A DNA stretch of 64,000 bases from a virus, in IMG/VR virus record IMGVR_UViG_3300031758_000010, positions 62,001-126,000 of that record; one strand, given 5' to 3'. Each line of letters begins with the position of its first letter. Within the stretch, counting starts at the first letter, position 1. The translations under genes and the position numbers were made by a program. Of this stretch, positions 1-9,124 are shown in pieces. The notes below the pieces were generated by a model, which saw only the letters and a list, made by a program, of their open reading frames with translations, ran no database searches and was not told the DNA's origin.

Positions 1-3000
1 TAAGATAAATTTAAAGTTATTAATGAAGTACAAGATATTATTGTGTTAGTAAAAGTGTTTATTCTATTATTATTTAAATCAAGTGTTTGGAGTAAAGTAT
101 TTGAGGTTAAGTTTATTGTGAATGATGATAAACCAAATAGTAATGGGTTACCTGTATCTCTATTTTGAACCATACTAATGGTCTTAACACTAGCGGGGAA
201 GTTATAAGTCCATCCGGTTAATCTGTTTCTATCAAAATTCACATTCTCTAAGGTTGTACAACTTAATAAACCATTTGGAGCATCAAAAAACTTTAAATTA
301 TTTTGACCTGAAGAGTTATAAACCTGAAAATCTCTAAGACCTGGAGGAGGTATTAATGTGAAATTAACTAATTGAGTGTCCGCAAATAAAACGAAAAGTA
401 TATTAACACTAGTCCAAGATGATAAATTATGACTAAAGTCTGTAAAATTACTATTCCAAATTTGGAAATTATTAATTCTAATTCTACTAGATAAATTAAA
501 TGAATTTAACTCTAAATTTGGATTGTTGTGGTTAAAAAATCCTATTCTTGTGAATACACTATTTACAACATCAATACCTGATAAATTAGAGAAAGTACAA
601 AATTCAAATCTTAAATTAGATATTGATGACCAACTATCAAATGTGCCTGGGTTATCTATTACTTTTGATATTCTTCTAAAAGTTATTGCACCAATTGTTC
701 CTGATGTTTGAAAAATTCCGTTTAATTGATAATCGGCAAATGTTGCGGTATATAACGCCGAATTATAAGTTTTACTTGTTGTGTGAGTGGTAGTATTTGG
801 TAAATTAACACCAAAAGTTTGACCATCACCCAAATCAACATAAAACTTTTTAGTTCCACTTCCAAAATCTTGTCTAACCTCCATTGGATTTGAACCGACC
901 ACATTTTGAACTTGCCAAAATGGGCTTGAACCTGTGAAACTTCTACCAATACATTGTGGTGATTGTGAGGCTCCTTTAACTCCGGTTACACCTATATTAA
1001 AAGTTGTTGTTGCTGTATATGGTGGGTCTGAATTTACATTGAAAACATCACCAGTACTTTGGTCGATAAAGTAAAATTCATTATTTATTTGATAAATAGC
1101 ATTTGCGTCTGTAATATTTGGTGTTGGAGGGTTTGGGCAATTTGTGCATCCTATCTGTATCTCAGGGAAGTCTCTTAAATTAGTTATATAGTCATGTTGA
1201 GTAATATAGAAGAATGTAGGAGTACCTGGATTTGTTTGGGTAAATATAACTTTATTATTTGTGGTCAATAAAATATCACCAGTAACTGTATTTGGGGTGA
1301 GTAAACTTCCTGGTAAATTAAACATCGACACAAAACTTGAAGTATTATTAGGGAATGGGTTTAGAGTGATTTTAATAATTCTATTTGGATTAACCAAAGT
1401 TTCACTACCAATTAAAGTATTTGAATTAACCGCAACTAAACCTTTGCCTAAGAATGAAATACCAGGAGGGAAACTTATATCCCTGAAAGAACCAACCGTA
1501 AATGGCGTTAATGAAGTTATTATCCATTCTCTAATAAAAATATTACCAGAACCAGGGCCACCATATAGCCAAAGTTTACCTGTTTGAGAACCTGGGTCCC
1601 AGTAATGGGCAATATCCTCGGAATTGAAAAATCCTGGTATTATTATTTCAGATAGTGTATTACCAATTGGGTTAAAGTAATATATTTTTGTTGAGGTGTT
1701 GACCAAAATAAAACAATCATCTAAAATAACTGGTGGTTGATATGGGTTAGTTGGAGTTGGGGTTGGAGTCGACGTATTTGTAGGGGTTTGAGTTTTAGTA
1801 GGGGTTTGACTTTGAGTTGGTGTTTGAGTTTGAGTTTTAGTAGGGGTTTGACTCTTAGTTGGAGTTGATGTTTGGGTCGGTGTTTGAGTTGATGTTTTTG
1901 TTGATGTTTGGGTTGATGTTTGGGTTTGGGTCGGTGTTTGTGTTGATGTATTTGTTGGAGTTTTAGTTTGCGTAGGGGTTTGAGTCTGTGTTGGAGTTGG
2001 GGTCGGAGTTGGAGTAGATACGGCAAAAACTTCAGTGACACAAGAATAAACACTTGCGGCGTCTGGTGGATTATACTGTAAAGGATTTGTGTAATATGTA
2101 TTTACATCTCCTAAATAAGATATATTTAAAGGATTTGAAGCTTCAACTTGTACGATTCTACCTGTATAAGAAATTACATAATAAAATCCGTTCTCGTAGA
2201 ATAAACCTTCGGCAGTTTCCATTATAGGATTAACACCCGATATTGGGAAAAAAGAAGTTATATCGACTAATGTTTCAATAACTCCTGTATAATAATCATA
2301 CTGAACTAAAACTCTTTTTTGTTCCTCAATTGGTTCCATAGTACTGCAACCTAAAACGGCAATGAATTTTCTTGGAGTAGTGTCTGTTACTATAAAGTCA
2401 TAAACAAAAATTCCTCTATTAGGGTTACAAGGATTATCTGAAGTACCATATGGATTATTATTATTTCCAAAACCGGCGGTATAACTAAATCTTAATACCG
2501 CGGAAGAAGTGGCGTCCCCTAAATTAGGAATTGAACTTGGAGTTATCTCAAATACTTGATTTGGGAAAAACGCATTGTTGCCAACAAGAACTAACCTACT
2601 TAAACCTCCTTCATCAAAAGATGCGAACCCTCTTTGGTGACCTATAGAACCATAATAAAATCTCTTACTAAATGTTGCAACAAATGGACAACGAGTATAA
2701 TTAATTTCATTTATTATTATTCTAGCTGGTAAAACATCCAAAACTCTTTGTATTACCCATATTTTATTACTAGACATTGCAATATCAAATGCTGGGTAAC
2801 CAAATTCATATGAGTTATCAGGTATTGGTAATTCTATTGTGGTTAACGAAGGTGCGTCAACGGCTATTATCCTAATAAAATAATTAGGGTCAGGTTGGAA
2901 TGTTGAATTCCAAATACCTGTTCTATAGATAGAAATACAATCACCAAGACAAAATGCCGTTGGAGTAGGTGTTTGAGTTTGTGTTGGAGTTTGAGTTCTA

Positions 3001-4145
3001 GTTTGTGTCCGTGTAGGAGTTTGGGTGTTAGTAGGGGTTTGACTCTTAGTTGGAGTTGATGTTTGGGTCGGTGTTTGAGTTGGTGTTTTAGTTTGAGTTG
3101 ATGTTTGTGTTGGTGTTTGTGTTTGGGTAGGGGTTGGGGTAGGAGTTGGTGTTGAACATACAATAGAGTTACTCAACAGACAGGTAGGACAATCTGTTTG
3201 TAGAGTAATTGTATCGGTTATACCGTAATTATAATTGTTTAATGCTGTACTAATTGATGTTGTAAATGTTGCACAACCAGTATAACTTGAATTGGTTATG
3301 TAATAAACGTTGTTATTTACCAAACCTGTAAATATTATATTTGGTAAATTAAATATTTGAAAAGAATTATTTGGAGGGCAACAATCTAAGAAAAATGCGT
3401 TCTCAGGCGGATAACTAGTAGGTGTGGGTGTTGGTGTTTTAGTTTGAGTTGGTGTTTTAGTTTGAGTCGATGTTTGTGTAGGTGTTTGAGTTGATGTTTG
3501 AGTTGATGTTTGTGTAGGTGTTTGTGTAGGTGTTTGTGTTGATGTATTTGTGGGAGTATTAGTTTTAGTTGGTGTTGATGTTTGGGTTGATGTTTGGGTC
3601 GGTGTATTAGTTGGTGTACTGGTTTTAGTTGGAGTTTGAGTTTGAGTTGGAGTAGGTGAATTATTAGGAGTTGGGGTTGGAGTTGATGTTTGTGTTTGTG
3701 TTGGGGTTTTAGTTTGAGTATTAGTTGGAGTTGATGTTTGTGTTTGGGTTTTAGTTTGGGTGTTAGTAGGTGTCTGTGTTTGTGTTGGGGTTTTAGTTTG
3801 AGTTTGTGTTTGAGTATTGGTTGGAGTTTGTGTTTTAGTTTGAGTATTAGTAGGGGTCTGTGTTTGTGTTTGTGTTGATGTTTTTGTGGGTGTTTGTGTT
3901 TTTGTTGGAGTGGGTGTTTGTGTTTTTGTTGGAGTGGGAGTTGGAGTCGGGGGAAGTAGAGTAAAGTTACAACCTAAACCATAACCTTCAAAATAAACTT
4001 CATATGTACCATAGATATAATCCGCAGTATAGTAATACGGTATTAACTGAGGTCCAATATTTACAGTGCCACCTGTATAAGGATAAAATATAATATCACC
4101 TATTTGACCATTAAAATTATTGGAACTTATTAAAACTGTTGGCAT
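1..4145 (-). CDS. Giant Thr/Pro-linker adhesin or tail-fibre-like protein, C-terminus beyond window
   Basis: Reading the minus strand from the ATG at 4145 I find no stop codon down to base 3, so at least 1381 codons are open and the protein runs off the window. It starts MPTVLISSNN, like the short protein at 11675-11890 (MPTVVTINDL). Globular, Cys-containing segments alternate with three linkers made almost only of Thr and Pro with Gln, Lys, Asn or Ser. No enzyme motif was recognised. It lies downstream of the protease and two similar proteins and has its own late-type box at 4161. Such modular, linker-rich proteins fit a distal fibre or host-surface adhesin; this is inference from composition and context. 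Confidence 0.75.
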   Translation of the reverse strand, partial: MPTVLISSNNFNGQIGDIIFYPYTGGTVNIGPQLIPYYYTADYIYGTYEVYFEGYGLGCNFTLLPPTPTPTPTKTQTPTPTKTQTPTKTSTQTQTQTPTNTQTKTQTPTNTQTQTQTKTPTQTQTPTNTQTKTQTQTSTPTNTQTKTPTQTQTSTPTPTPNNSPTPTQTQTPTKTSTPTNTPTQTSTQTSTPTKTNTPTNTSTQTPTQTPTQTSTQTSTQTPTQTSTQTKTPTQTKTPTPTPTSYPPENAFFLDCCPPNNSFQIFNLPNIIFTGLVNNNVYYITNSSYTGCATFTTSISTALNNYNYGITDTITLQTDCPTCLLSNSIVCSTPTPTPTPTQTQTPTQTSTQTKTPTQTPTQTSTPTKSQTPTNTQTPTRTQTRTQTPTQTQTPTPTAFCLGDCISIYRTGIWNSTFQPDPNYFIRIIAVDAPSLTTIELPIPDNSYEFGYPAFDIAMSSNKIWVIQRVLDVLPARIIINEINYTRCPFVATFSKRFYYGSIGHQRGFASFDEGGLSRLVLVGNNAFFPNQVFEITPSSIPNLGDATSSAVLRFSYTAGFGNNNNPYGTSDNPCNPNRGIFVYDFIVTDTTPRKFIAVLGCSTMEPIEEQKRVLVQYDYYTGVIETLVDITSFFPISGVNPIMETAEGLFYENGFYYVISYTGRIVQVEASNPLNISYLGDVNTYYTNPLQYNPPDAASVYSCVTEVFAVSTPTPTPTPTQTQTPTQTKTPTNTSTQTPTQTQTSTQTSTKTSTQTPTQTSTPTKSQTPTKTQTQTPTQSQTPTKTQTPTNTSTPTPTPTNPYQPPVILDDCFILVNTSTKIYYFNPIGNTLSEIIIPGFFNSEDIAHYWDPGSQTGKLWLYGGPGSGNIFIREWIITSLTPFTVGSFRDISFPPGISFLGKGLVAVNSNTLIGSETLVNPNRIIKITLNPFPNNTSSFVSMFNLPGSLLTPNTVTGDILLTTNNKVIFTQTNPGTPTFFYITQHDYITNLRDFPEIQIGCTNCPNPPTPNITDANAIYQINNEFYFIDQSTGDVFNVNSDPPYTATTTFNIGVTGVKGASQSPQCIGRSFTGSSPFWQVQNVVGSNPMEVRQDFGSGTKKFYVDLGDGQTFGVNLPNTTTHTTSKTYNSALYTATFADYQLNGIFQTSGTIGAITFRRISKVIDNPGTFDSWSSISNLRFEFCTFSNLSGIDVVNSVFTRIGFFNHNNPNLELNSFNLSSRIRINNFQIWNSNFTDFSHNLSSWTSVNILFVLFADTQLVNFTLIPPPGLRDFQVYNSSGQNNLKFFDAPNGLLSCTTLENVNFDRNRLTGWTYNFPASVKTISMVQNRDTGNPLLFGLSSFTINLTSNTLLQTLDLNNNRINTFTNTIISCTSLITLNLS
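1747..2019 (-). repeat. Thr-Pro linker tract, third in the truncated fibre gene
   Basis: Low-complexity coding repeat of TPTQ, TPTK and TSTQ units. The coding strand here is almost only A and C, so the plus strand is almost only G and T. Units of 6 or 12 bases keep the frame. Confidence 0.85.
2958..3153 (-). repeat. Thr-Pro linker tract, second in the truncated fibre gene
   Basis: Same A/C-only coding repeat as the other tracts. It separates two globular segments of the protein encoded from 4145. Confidence 0.85.
3418..3952 (-). repeat. Thr-Pro linker tract, first in the truncated fibre gene
   Basis: About 175 residues of alternating Thr-Pro and Thr-(Gln/Lys/Asn/Ser) pairs, beginning roughly 65 residues after the start codon. 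Confidence 0.85.
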
Positions 4146-4160
4146 CTATACGTTTTGTAT

Positions 4161-4168
4161 TATAAATA
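4161..4168 (-). promoter_or_regulatory. Late-type promoter box TATTTATA for the gene starting at 4145
   Basis: The minus strand reads TATTTATA 15 bases before the ATG at 4145. It differs by one base from the T4 late box TATAAATA and recurs before many genes in this window. Confidence 0.5.
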
Positions 4169-4178
4169 CTTTATTTTT

Positions 4179-5447
4179 CTAATTACACTGATTTGATGTT
4201 ATTGTAAGTCCCATTTGATAATAAGTTTGACCACTGCAATTCACCATATATGAATTAGTTGTACCTGTAACCGTTACAAATTGTATTGTTGTTGGGTCAA
4301 CTAAATTTTTTAATGAACCGTCCCAAGCTTGAATACCTAATTCACTAGCCACATGGTCAATTCTACAGGCAAAACCAAAATTTCCTCCACCCGCAAAATT
4401 TAAACCAACAATTTTCCAAATTCCACTAAAGTCGGCGATAAGAGCTGAACCTGAATCACCTCCAGCTATTGGGTTTAGACATAAAGATGATAAACTTGGG
4501 TCGTTTTCGGGTCTAACAAATGCTATTAAATCTGAAAAATAAGCCGTGACAATATTACCTTGCATTTTATACCCACTAATTGGTTGAGTGGTGCCCAAAG
4601 AATAAACTCTTAAAGGACACGTTGGAGCTTGTTTTACGCCGGTTGTTCTTCCACTACTATATAGTATTGGATTTGTACTTAATAATAAATCAATTTCTGC
4701 GGTACTGGCAAATGGGATTGGAGTTGTGTTTCCTGTTAGTCCGTATTGTTTATAAGATTCGGTTAAACTTAAAATTGGAGTCCCACTTAATGATATTAGA
4801 GCACCATCTACTTTATTATTTGTTGTGAACCCCAAGTAAATTGGTACGTATCTTACTACTTGACCTATAATGTTTTGAGGAGGGCCCAAAGGACTTTCAC
4901 CGGGTTGGTACGCTAAATCTACTTCTAATGAGCCGTTATCGTTTAAATTATATTCATTAAAAATAACTCCACCCAAATTTCTTTGTGTTGTGTAAAAAGC
5001 ATCTTTTATTACCACATGATTATTTGTAACCCCCACTAAACTCTGTGTTGCAATATCTACGGCAACAAATCCCAAAGTACCAACAAACCCTAATTTACTT
5101 TTAGACGTTAAAGAAATGCCACCCTGAACTGGCCTGATATATAATCTATTAGGAGGAGGATTAGTTATCCAAAGATTACATTGAGGATTACAAGCTAATA
5201 CCTCAATTTCACCAACTTCAACAACATCCATAAAGTAAGTTTTATTATCGATAGTAATTGGTTCATTTGGTAAAATTTCCTCAGGAAATAAATTAGATAA
5301 TTTTTTTTTCTCAGGTACAAAAAATATTATGGATTCTTTTCTAGTATCAATACCATTTGATATTTTGAATCCATAACCAACACCTACATTATTTGGGGTT
5401 TTTAGGTTAAACTCCTCTATAATTTTTTTTAAATTTTCTGTTAACAT
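4179..5447 (-). CDS. Trypsin-like (chymotrypsin-fold) serine protease in the fibre locus
   Basis: The 422-residue protein shows a serine protease triad pattern: His in TNNHVV (about residue 144), a candidate Asp in EVDLAYQ or KVDGALI, and the Ser motif GGDSGSALI (about residue 330). GDSGS is diagnostic for the S1/trypsin superfamily. There is no signal peptide; the first 100 residues are a separate N-terminal region. It sits in the fibre operon, 5 bases after the 1223-residue protein, so it is probably made late and virion-associated. Possible roles are processing of the neighbouring fibres or digestion of host surface protein; the sequence does not decide. Protease call firm, role unknown. 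Confidence 0.82.
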   Translation of the reverse strand: MLTENLKKIIEEFNLKTPNNVGVGYGFKISNGIDTRKESIIFFVPEKKKLSNLFPEEILPNEPITIDNKTYFMDVVEVGEIEVLACNPQCNLWITNPPPNRLYIRPVQGGISLTSKSKLGFVGTLGFVAVDIATQSLVGVTNNHVVIKDAFYTTQRNLGGVIFNEYNLNDNGSLEVDLAYQPGESPLGPPQNIIGQVVRYVPIYLGFTTNNKVDGALISLSGTPILSLTESYKQYGLTGNTTPIPFASTAEIDLLLSTNPILYSSGRTTGVKQAPTCPLRVYSLGTTQPISGYKMQGNIVTAYFSDLIAFVRPENDPSLSSLCLNPIAGGDSGSALIADFSGIWKIVGLNFAGGGNFGFACRIDHVASELGIQAWDGSLKNLVDPTTIQFVTVTGTTNSYMVNCSGQTYYQMGLTITSNQCN

Positions 5448-5452
5448 TTTTT

Positions 5453-8400
5453 CTAAAAAGGTTTTGAATTAAATTTAGTAAATATTGTGTTTATATTAGT
5501 TGGTATATTAGTAGGTGTTAAAGTTGGGGTAATTGTTGGAGTTGGTGAAGGAGGGTTTATGTTTACACAGTATAACCTAAAATTGTAATCTGCGGTTGAT
5601 GTGTAACCGGACCCCAAAATTGTTGATATTACTTTTACATATACTTCGGATGGGGAAGAAATGTTCTTCATAAAAGTTGAAAATCCTGTAGAACCTCCGG
5701 CAATTGGAGAACCATTTAAGTATTCTACCCATGGACCATATAATAGAGCGTTATCAGACCTAAAACCAGTATCTATAACTATTTGGTTATTCCAATATAC
5801 TATAAACCTATCAGGGTATGTATTAGCGCTAAATTCAAAGTAAACTTGACCTATTTGAGAGCCTAAATTGTATTTAAATAGGTTACTTCCCATGTTATTT
5901 GTAGGTGAAATTAGATTTCCGCAGTTAACCAAATAATCTTGATAACAATTTATTTTGGTCACGGCGTTTAACAATGGAACATTTACACCATTATTATAGT
6001 AGTATAAGTTTGACCACGAACTAATAGAAACCCCTATAGAATTCGGGGAGTTTGTATATGTTCCGGCCGATGAGAAGGCTGAAGTATATATATTACCATC
6101 ACAACCTAAATATTGTAAATAAACCCTACCATTCCAAACAGGTACTGAATTTCCAACTGCATTGTCTAACATTTGTTGTGTTATGGTTACTTGCCAATTA
6201 AAACAACCATTATTACAATTATTTGGTGTTAAAGTTGGAGTTGGTGTAACAGGTATCGGGTTAAAACTAGAACAAACAATTTCCATCGTAGAACCCCCAA
6301 GAGGGCTACCGTCTGAATAATTAAATGTTAAACTAGTATAAGGGTTTGGTGAGGAAATTTTATATTCACCACCACCAGTACCAGGTTCTGGTAATGTTGC
6401 AATAGTGTTACCTGAAATTTCTTGATAACACCATGGACCAACTAAAGTTATTGTAACCGGACCTGAATCACTCGTCACTACAAAAGTTTCTCTACTTGAC
6501 CAACCAATAAAGTCAGACATAGTTATTCTGAAAACTAAATTATTCATTGGTTCACTAAAATTCAGTGTGTATAATGTTGGAGTACATTCAATTGGACCAC
6601 CTGGAGGGTTCTCTCTACAACCTATCCATACAGTATCTGAGTTTTCGTATACACAACTAGTGTGAGTCCATAATTGTTCCGCATAACCACTACCAGTGGC
6701 TGTTATTAATATCCCGTAATAATTTACATAACCACCAATAACAGGTAATTTACCTACACAACCAACTGGGGTTTGTGTTGGTGTTGGAGTTGGGGCGATA
6801 TTATAACAATAGTTTTGACGTGTAAAGGCAGAATTTACATAAATTGTAAAATTATTTTGAGTATAATAAACTTGCGGAGTTCCACCTAAAGGGACACCTG
6901 ATAAATTAGGATAATTATTATAAACTCCTGAACTAGTATAATTTTGAATTTTTTGTAATCCATCACATCCTACCCATCTTACATAAATAAGTCCATTAAT
7001 AATTGGATTAGTATTACCAGATGCACTTAAAATATATTCCTCTAATATATTTACCGTCCAAGCAAAACAATTTTGACAATTATCTCCATTAGTAGGCGTT
7101 ATTGTTGGTGTTAATGTTGGTGTTGGTGTTAGAGTTGTATCTATAATCTCAACAACTAAAATATCACATTCAGGGTCCGGAGTCGGAGTCGGGGTTGGCG
7201 TAGGAGTTTCGGTTGGGGGAGGGCTCTTTTCTGGTGTTAATGAAGGTGTTTGTGTTTGTGTTGGTGTTTGTGTTTGTGTTGGTGTTTGGGTTGATGTAGG
7301 AGTTTGACTTTTTGTAGGAGTTTGACTGTTTGTTGGAGTTTGAGTCTGGGTATTTGTAGGTGTGTTAGTTGATGTTTTTGTTGGTGTTTGTGTTTTAGTT
7401 TGAGTTGGAGTGTTGGTTGGAGTCTGACTCTGAGTTGGGGTATTTGTCGGAGTTTGAGTTTGTGTGTTGGTTGGTGTCGGAGTTGGAGTTTCTGATACTT
7501 CAGGTGTTCGTGTAGGAGTTTTAGTTTGGGTTTGAGTTTGGGTTTGAGTTGGAGTATTGGTTGGTGTTTGTGTTGATGTTGGTGTTTGTGTTTGGGTATT
7601 AGTTGGTGTTTGAGTTGATGTTTTTGTTGGTGTCTTAGTTGGTGTTTGAGTCTTAGTTGGAGTTTGTGTTTGAGTAGATGTTTTTGTTTGAGTTGGGGTG
7701 GATGTTTTAGTCGGAGTATTACTCAGAGTTGGATTTGGAGTTGGTGTTTGCGTAGGTGTTTCAGTCGGTGTTTGAGTTGACGTAGGAGTTTGAGTTTTTG
7801 TTGGTGTAGGGGTTTTTGTTGATGTTTTTGTTGGGGTTGGAGTTGGTGTTTCTGTGGATGTATTAGTTGGCGTATTTGTTGGAGTTTTAGTTGATGTTCT
7901 TGTTGGTGTTGGGCTATCAGTTGGTTGTGGTGTTGGGGTTGGAGTACTTGTTGATGTTGGAGTTTCAGTTTTAGTTGGAGTTGGAGTTTTAGTATTAGTT
8001 GGAGTTTTTGTTGAAGTTTTTGTAGGGGTTACTGTTGGCGTCGAAGTTTTAGTTGGAGTTTTAGTTTGAGTTGGACTTATTGTGTTTGTTGGGGTATTAG
8101 TTTGAGTCGGAGTCTGAGTTTTAGTTGGAGTTTTAGTTTGAGTTCTGGTTTGAGTTTGTGTTTTAGTTTGTGTTGGGGTTTGAGTTACGTCAGGAGTCGG
8201 AGTTTGTGTTTGAGTCGATGTTTTAGTTGGAGTTTTGGTGGGTGTTTGTGTTCTAGTTTCAGTTCGTGTTTGTGTTTGTGTTATTGTATTTGTGGGAGTA
8301 TTTGTTGGGGTTTGAGTTGTTGTTGGGGTTTGAGTATTAGTTCTTGTTGGAGTTCTTGTTGGAGTTTTTGTAACACAAAATGTTTGAGTTGGAGTTGGTG

Positions 8401-9124
8401 TTGGTAAATCGTTATTGGTAGGTGTTTGAGTTTTAGTTGTGGTAACAGTTGGAGTTACGGTATTTTGAGGAGTTTTTGTTTGAGTTCTAGTCTTTGTAGG
8501 TGTTTGAGTCCTTGTTGTTGTATTTGTAGGAGTTTTCGTTGGAGTTGGAGTTTTTGTAGGAGTTTTTGTTTGAGTCTGAGTTTTTGTTGGAGTTTTTGTT
8601 TGAGTTTGAGTTATGGTCGGAGTTTGTGTTACGGCTCCTGGAGCTCCTCCTGGACAACAATAAGATGTTGTTGAACATTCTGCATTAGGCAATAAAAATT
8701 CCGTAAAATTTGTAGGGTAATCCTCGGTACTAAAAGAAATATCCTGAACTAAACCACAAAAAGTGTATTCAACTAAATTAATAGGGTCCAAACAATTTGA
8801 TAAACATATTGTAATACGCCATAAATCAAAAGGTTGTGTGTTGGTACCTAAGGTGACATATCTATTAATACCAGCACAACAATCGTATACCTCGAAAACG
8901 TCTTGAGGGATAAATGATTTAAAATTTTGACAATCGGAAGCAACTAATTTTACCCCTACTTCAGGAGAATTTTCATAAGGGTAGGGTACTGTGATATCTA
9001 TTGGTTTTGATGTGTAAGTAATAACTCTTGAAACAAATACACAATTTTCACCATTTGGTTCACAAACATAAATGTCATAAGGTGCCGTTAAACCTGATAT
9101 GTCTGTTATTTTAACTGTTGCCAT
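5453..9124 (-). CDS. 1223-residue Thr/Pro-linker fibre or adhesin-like protein
   Basis: Order of parts: an N-terminal domain (residues 1-75, [10 protein letters not shown]) homologous to the 71-residue protein at 11675; a second Cys-rich domain; a Thr-Pro linker of about 480 residues; then Cys-rich modules joined by short TPTPT spacers. Two modules are clear internal repeats, each with a CF.W.V pattern, a GN..P..NG motif and a GCDG motif (about 680-775 and 985-1080). No enzyme motif seen. The gene overlaps the stop of the upstream gene by one base (TAATG), so the two are probably translationally coupled. Surface adhesin or fibre role is inferred from modularity and context. Confidence 0.75.
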   Translation of the reverse strand: MATVKITDISGLTAPYDIYVCEPNGENCVFVSRVITYTSKPIDITVPYPYENSPEVGVKLVASDCQNFKSFIPQDVFEVYDCCAGINRYVTLGTNTQPFDLWRITICLSNCLDPINLVEYTFCGLVQDISFSTEDYPTNFTEFLLPNAECSTTSYCCPGGAPGAVTQTPTITQTQTKTPTKTQTQTKTPTKTPTPTKTPTNTTTRTQTPTKTRTQTKTPQNTVTPTVTTTKTQTPTNNDLPTPTPTQTFCVTKTPTRTPTRTNTQTPTTTQTPTNTPTNTITQTQTRTETRTQTPTKTPTKTSTQTQTPTPDVTQTPTQTKTQTQTRTQTKTPTKTQTPTQTNTPTNTISPTQTKTPTKTSTPTVTPTKTSTKTPTNTKTPTPTKTETPTSTSTPTPTPQPTDSPTPTRTSTKTPTNTPTNTSTETPTPTPTKTSTKTPTPTKTQTPTSTQTPTETPTQTPTPNPTLSNTPTKTSTPTQTKTSTQTQTPTKTQTPTKTPTKTSTQTPTNTQTQTPTSTQTPTNTPTQTQTQTQTKTPTRTPEVSETPTPTPTNTQTQTPTNTPTQSQTPTNTPTQTKTQTPTKTSTNTPTNTQTQTPTNSQTPTKSQTPTSTQTPTQTQTPTQTQTPSLTPEKSPPPTETPTPTPTPTPDPECDILVVEIIDTTLTPTPTLTPTITPTNGDNCQNCFAWTVNILEEYILSASGNTNPIINGLIYVRWVGCDGLQKIQNYTSSGVYNNYPNLSGVPLGGTPQVYYTQNNFTIYVNSAFTRQNYCYNIAPTPTPTQTPVGCVGKLPVIGGYVNYYGILITATGSGYAEQLWTHTSCVYENSDTVWIGCRENPPGGPIECTPTLYTLNFSEPMNNLVFRITMSDFIGWSSRETFVVTSDSGPVTITLVGPWCYQEISGNTIATLPEPGTGGGEYKISSPNPYTSLTFNYSDGSPLGGSTMEIVCSSFNPIPVTPTPTLTPNNCNNGCFNWQVTITQQMLDNAVGNSVPVWNGRVYLQYLGCDGNIYTSAFSSAGTYTNSPNSIGVSISSWSNLYYYNNGVNVPLLNAVTKINCYQDYLVNCGNLISPTNNMGSNLFKYNLGSQIGQVYFEFSANTYPDRFIVYWNNQIVIDTGFRSDNALLYGPWVEYLNGSPIAGGSTGFSTFMKNISSPSEVYVKVISTILGSGYTSTADYNFRLYCVNINPPSPTPTITPTLTPTNIPTNINTIFTKFNSKPF
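7180..8632 (-). repeat. 1.45 kb Thr-Pro linker repeat, coding strand almost only A and C
   Basis: Encodes about 480 residues of [12 protein letters not shown] and TNTP units inside the 1223-residue protein. The longest such tract here. Slippage or unequal recombination in 6-base units would change linker length without breaking the frame. Confidence 0.9.

Noticed and set aside
1721-3163. Minus-strand frames rich in His, Gln, Leu and Lys
   Set aside because: They are another frame of the Thr/Pro linker gene that is open from 4145 to base 3.
1-4145. Possible frameshift or pseudogene, since no closed long gene is obvious here
   Set aside because: Reading codon by codon in the frame of the ATG at 4145 shows no stop; the gene is simply cut by the window edge.
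7180-8632. Repeat array that might suggest CRISPR
   Set aside because: Units are 6-12 bases, coding, without spacers of constant length or a palindromic repeat.
7854-8674. Plus-strand reading frames opposite the Thr-Pro linker, rich in Val/Gly or Ser/Cys/Trp
   Set aside because: They are mirror frames of the A/C-only repeat on the minus strand, have no start context and no plausible protein composition.
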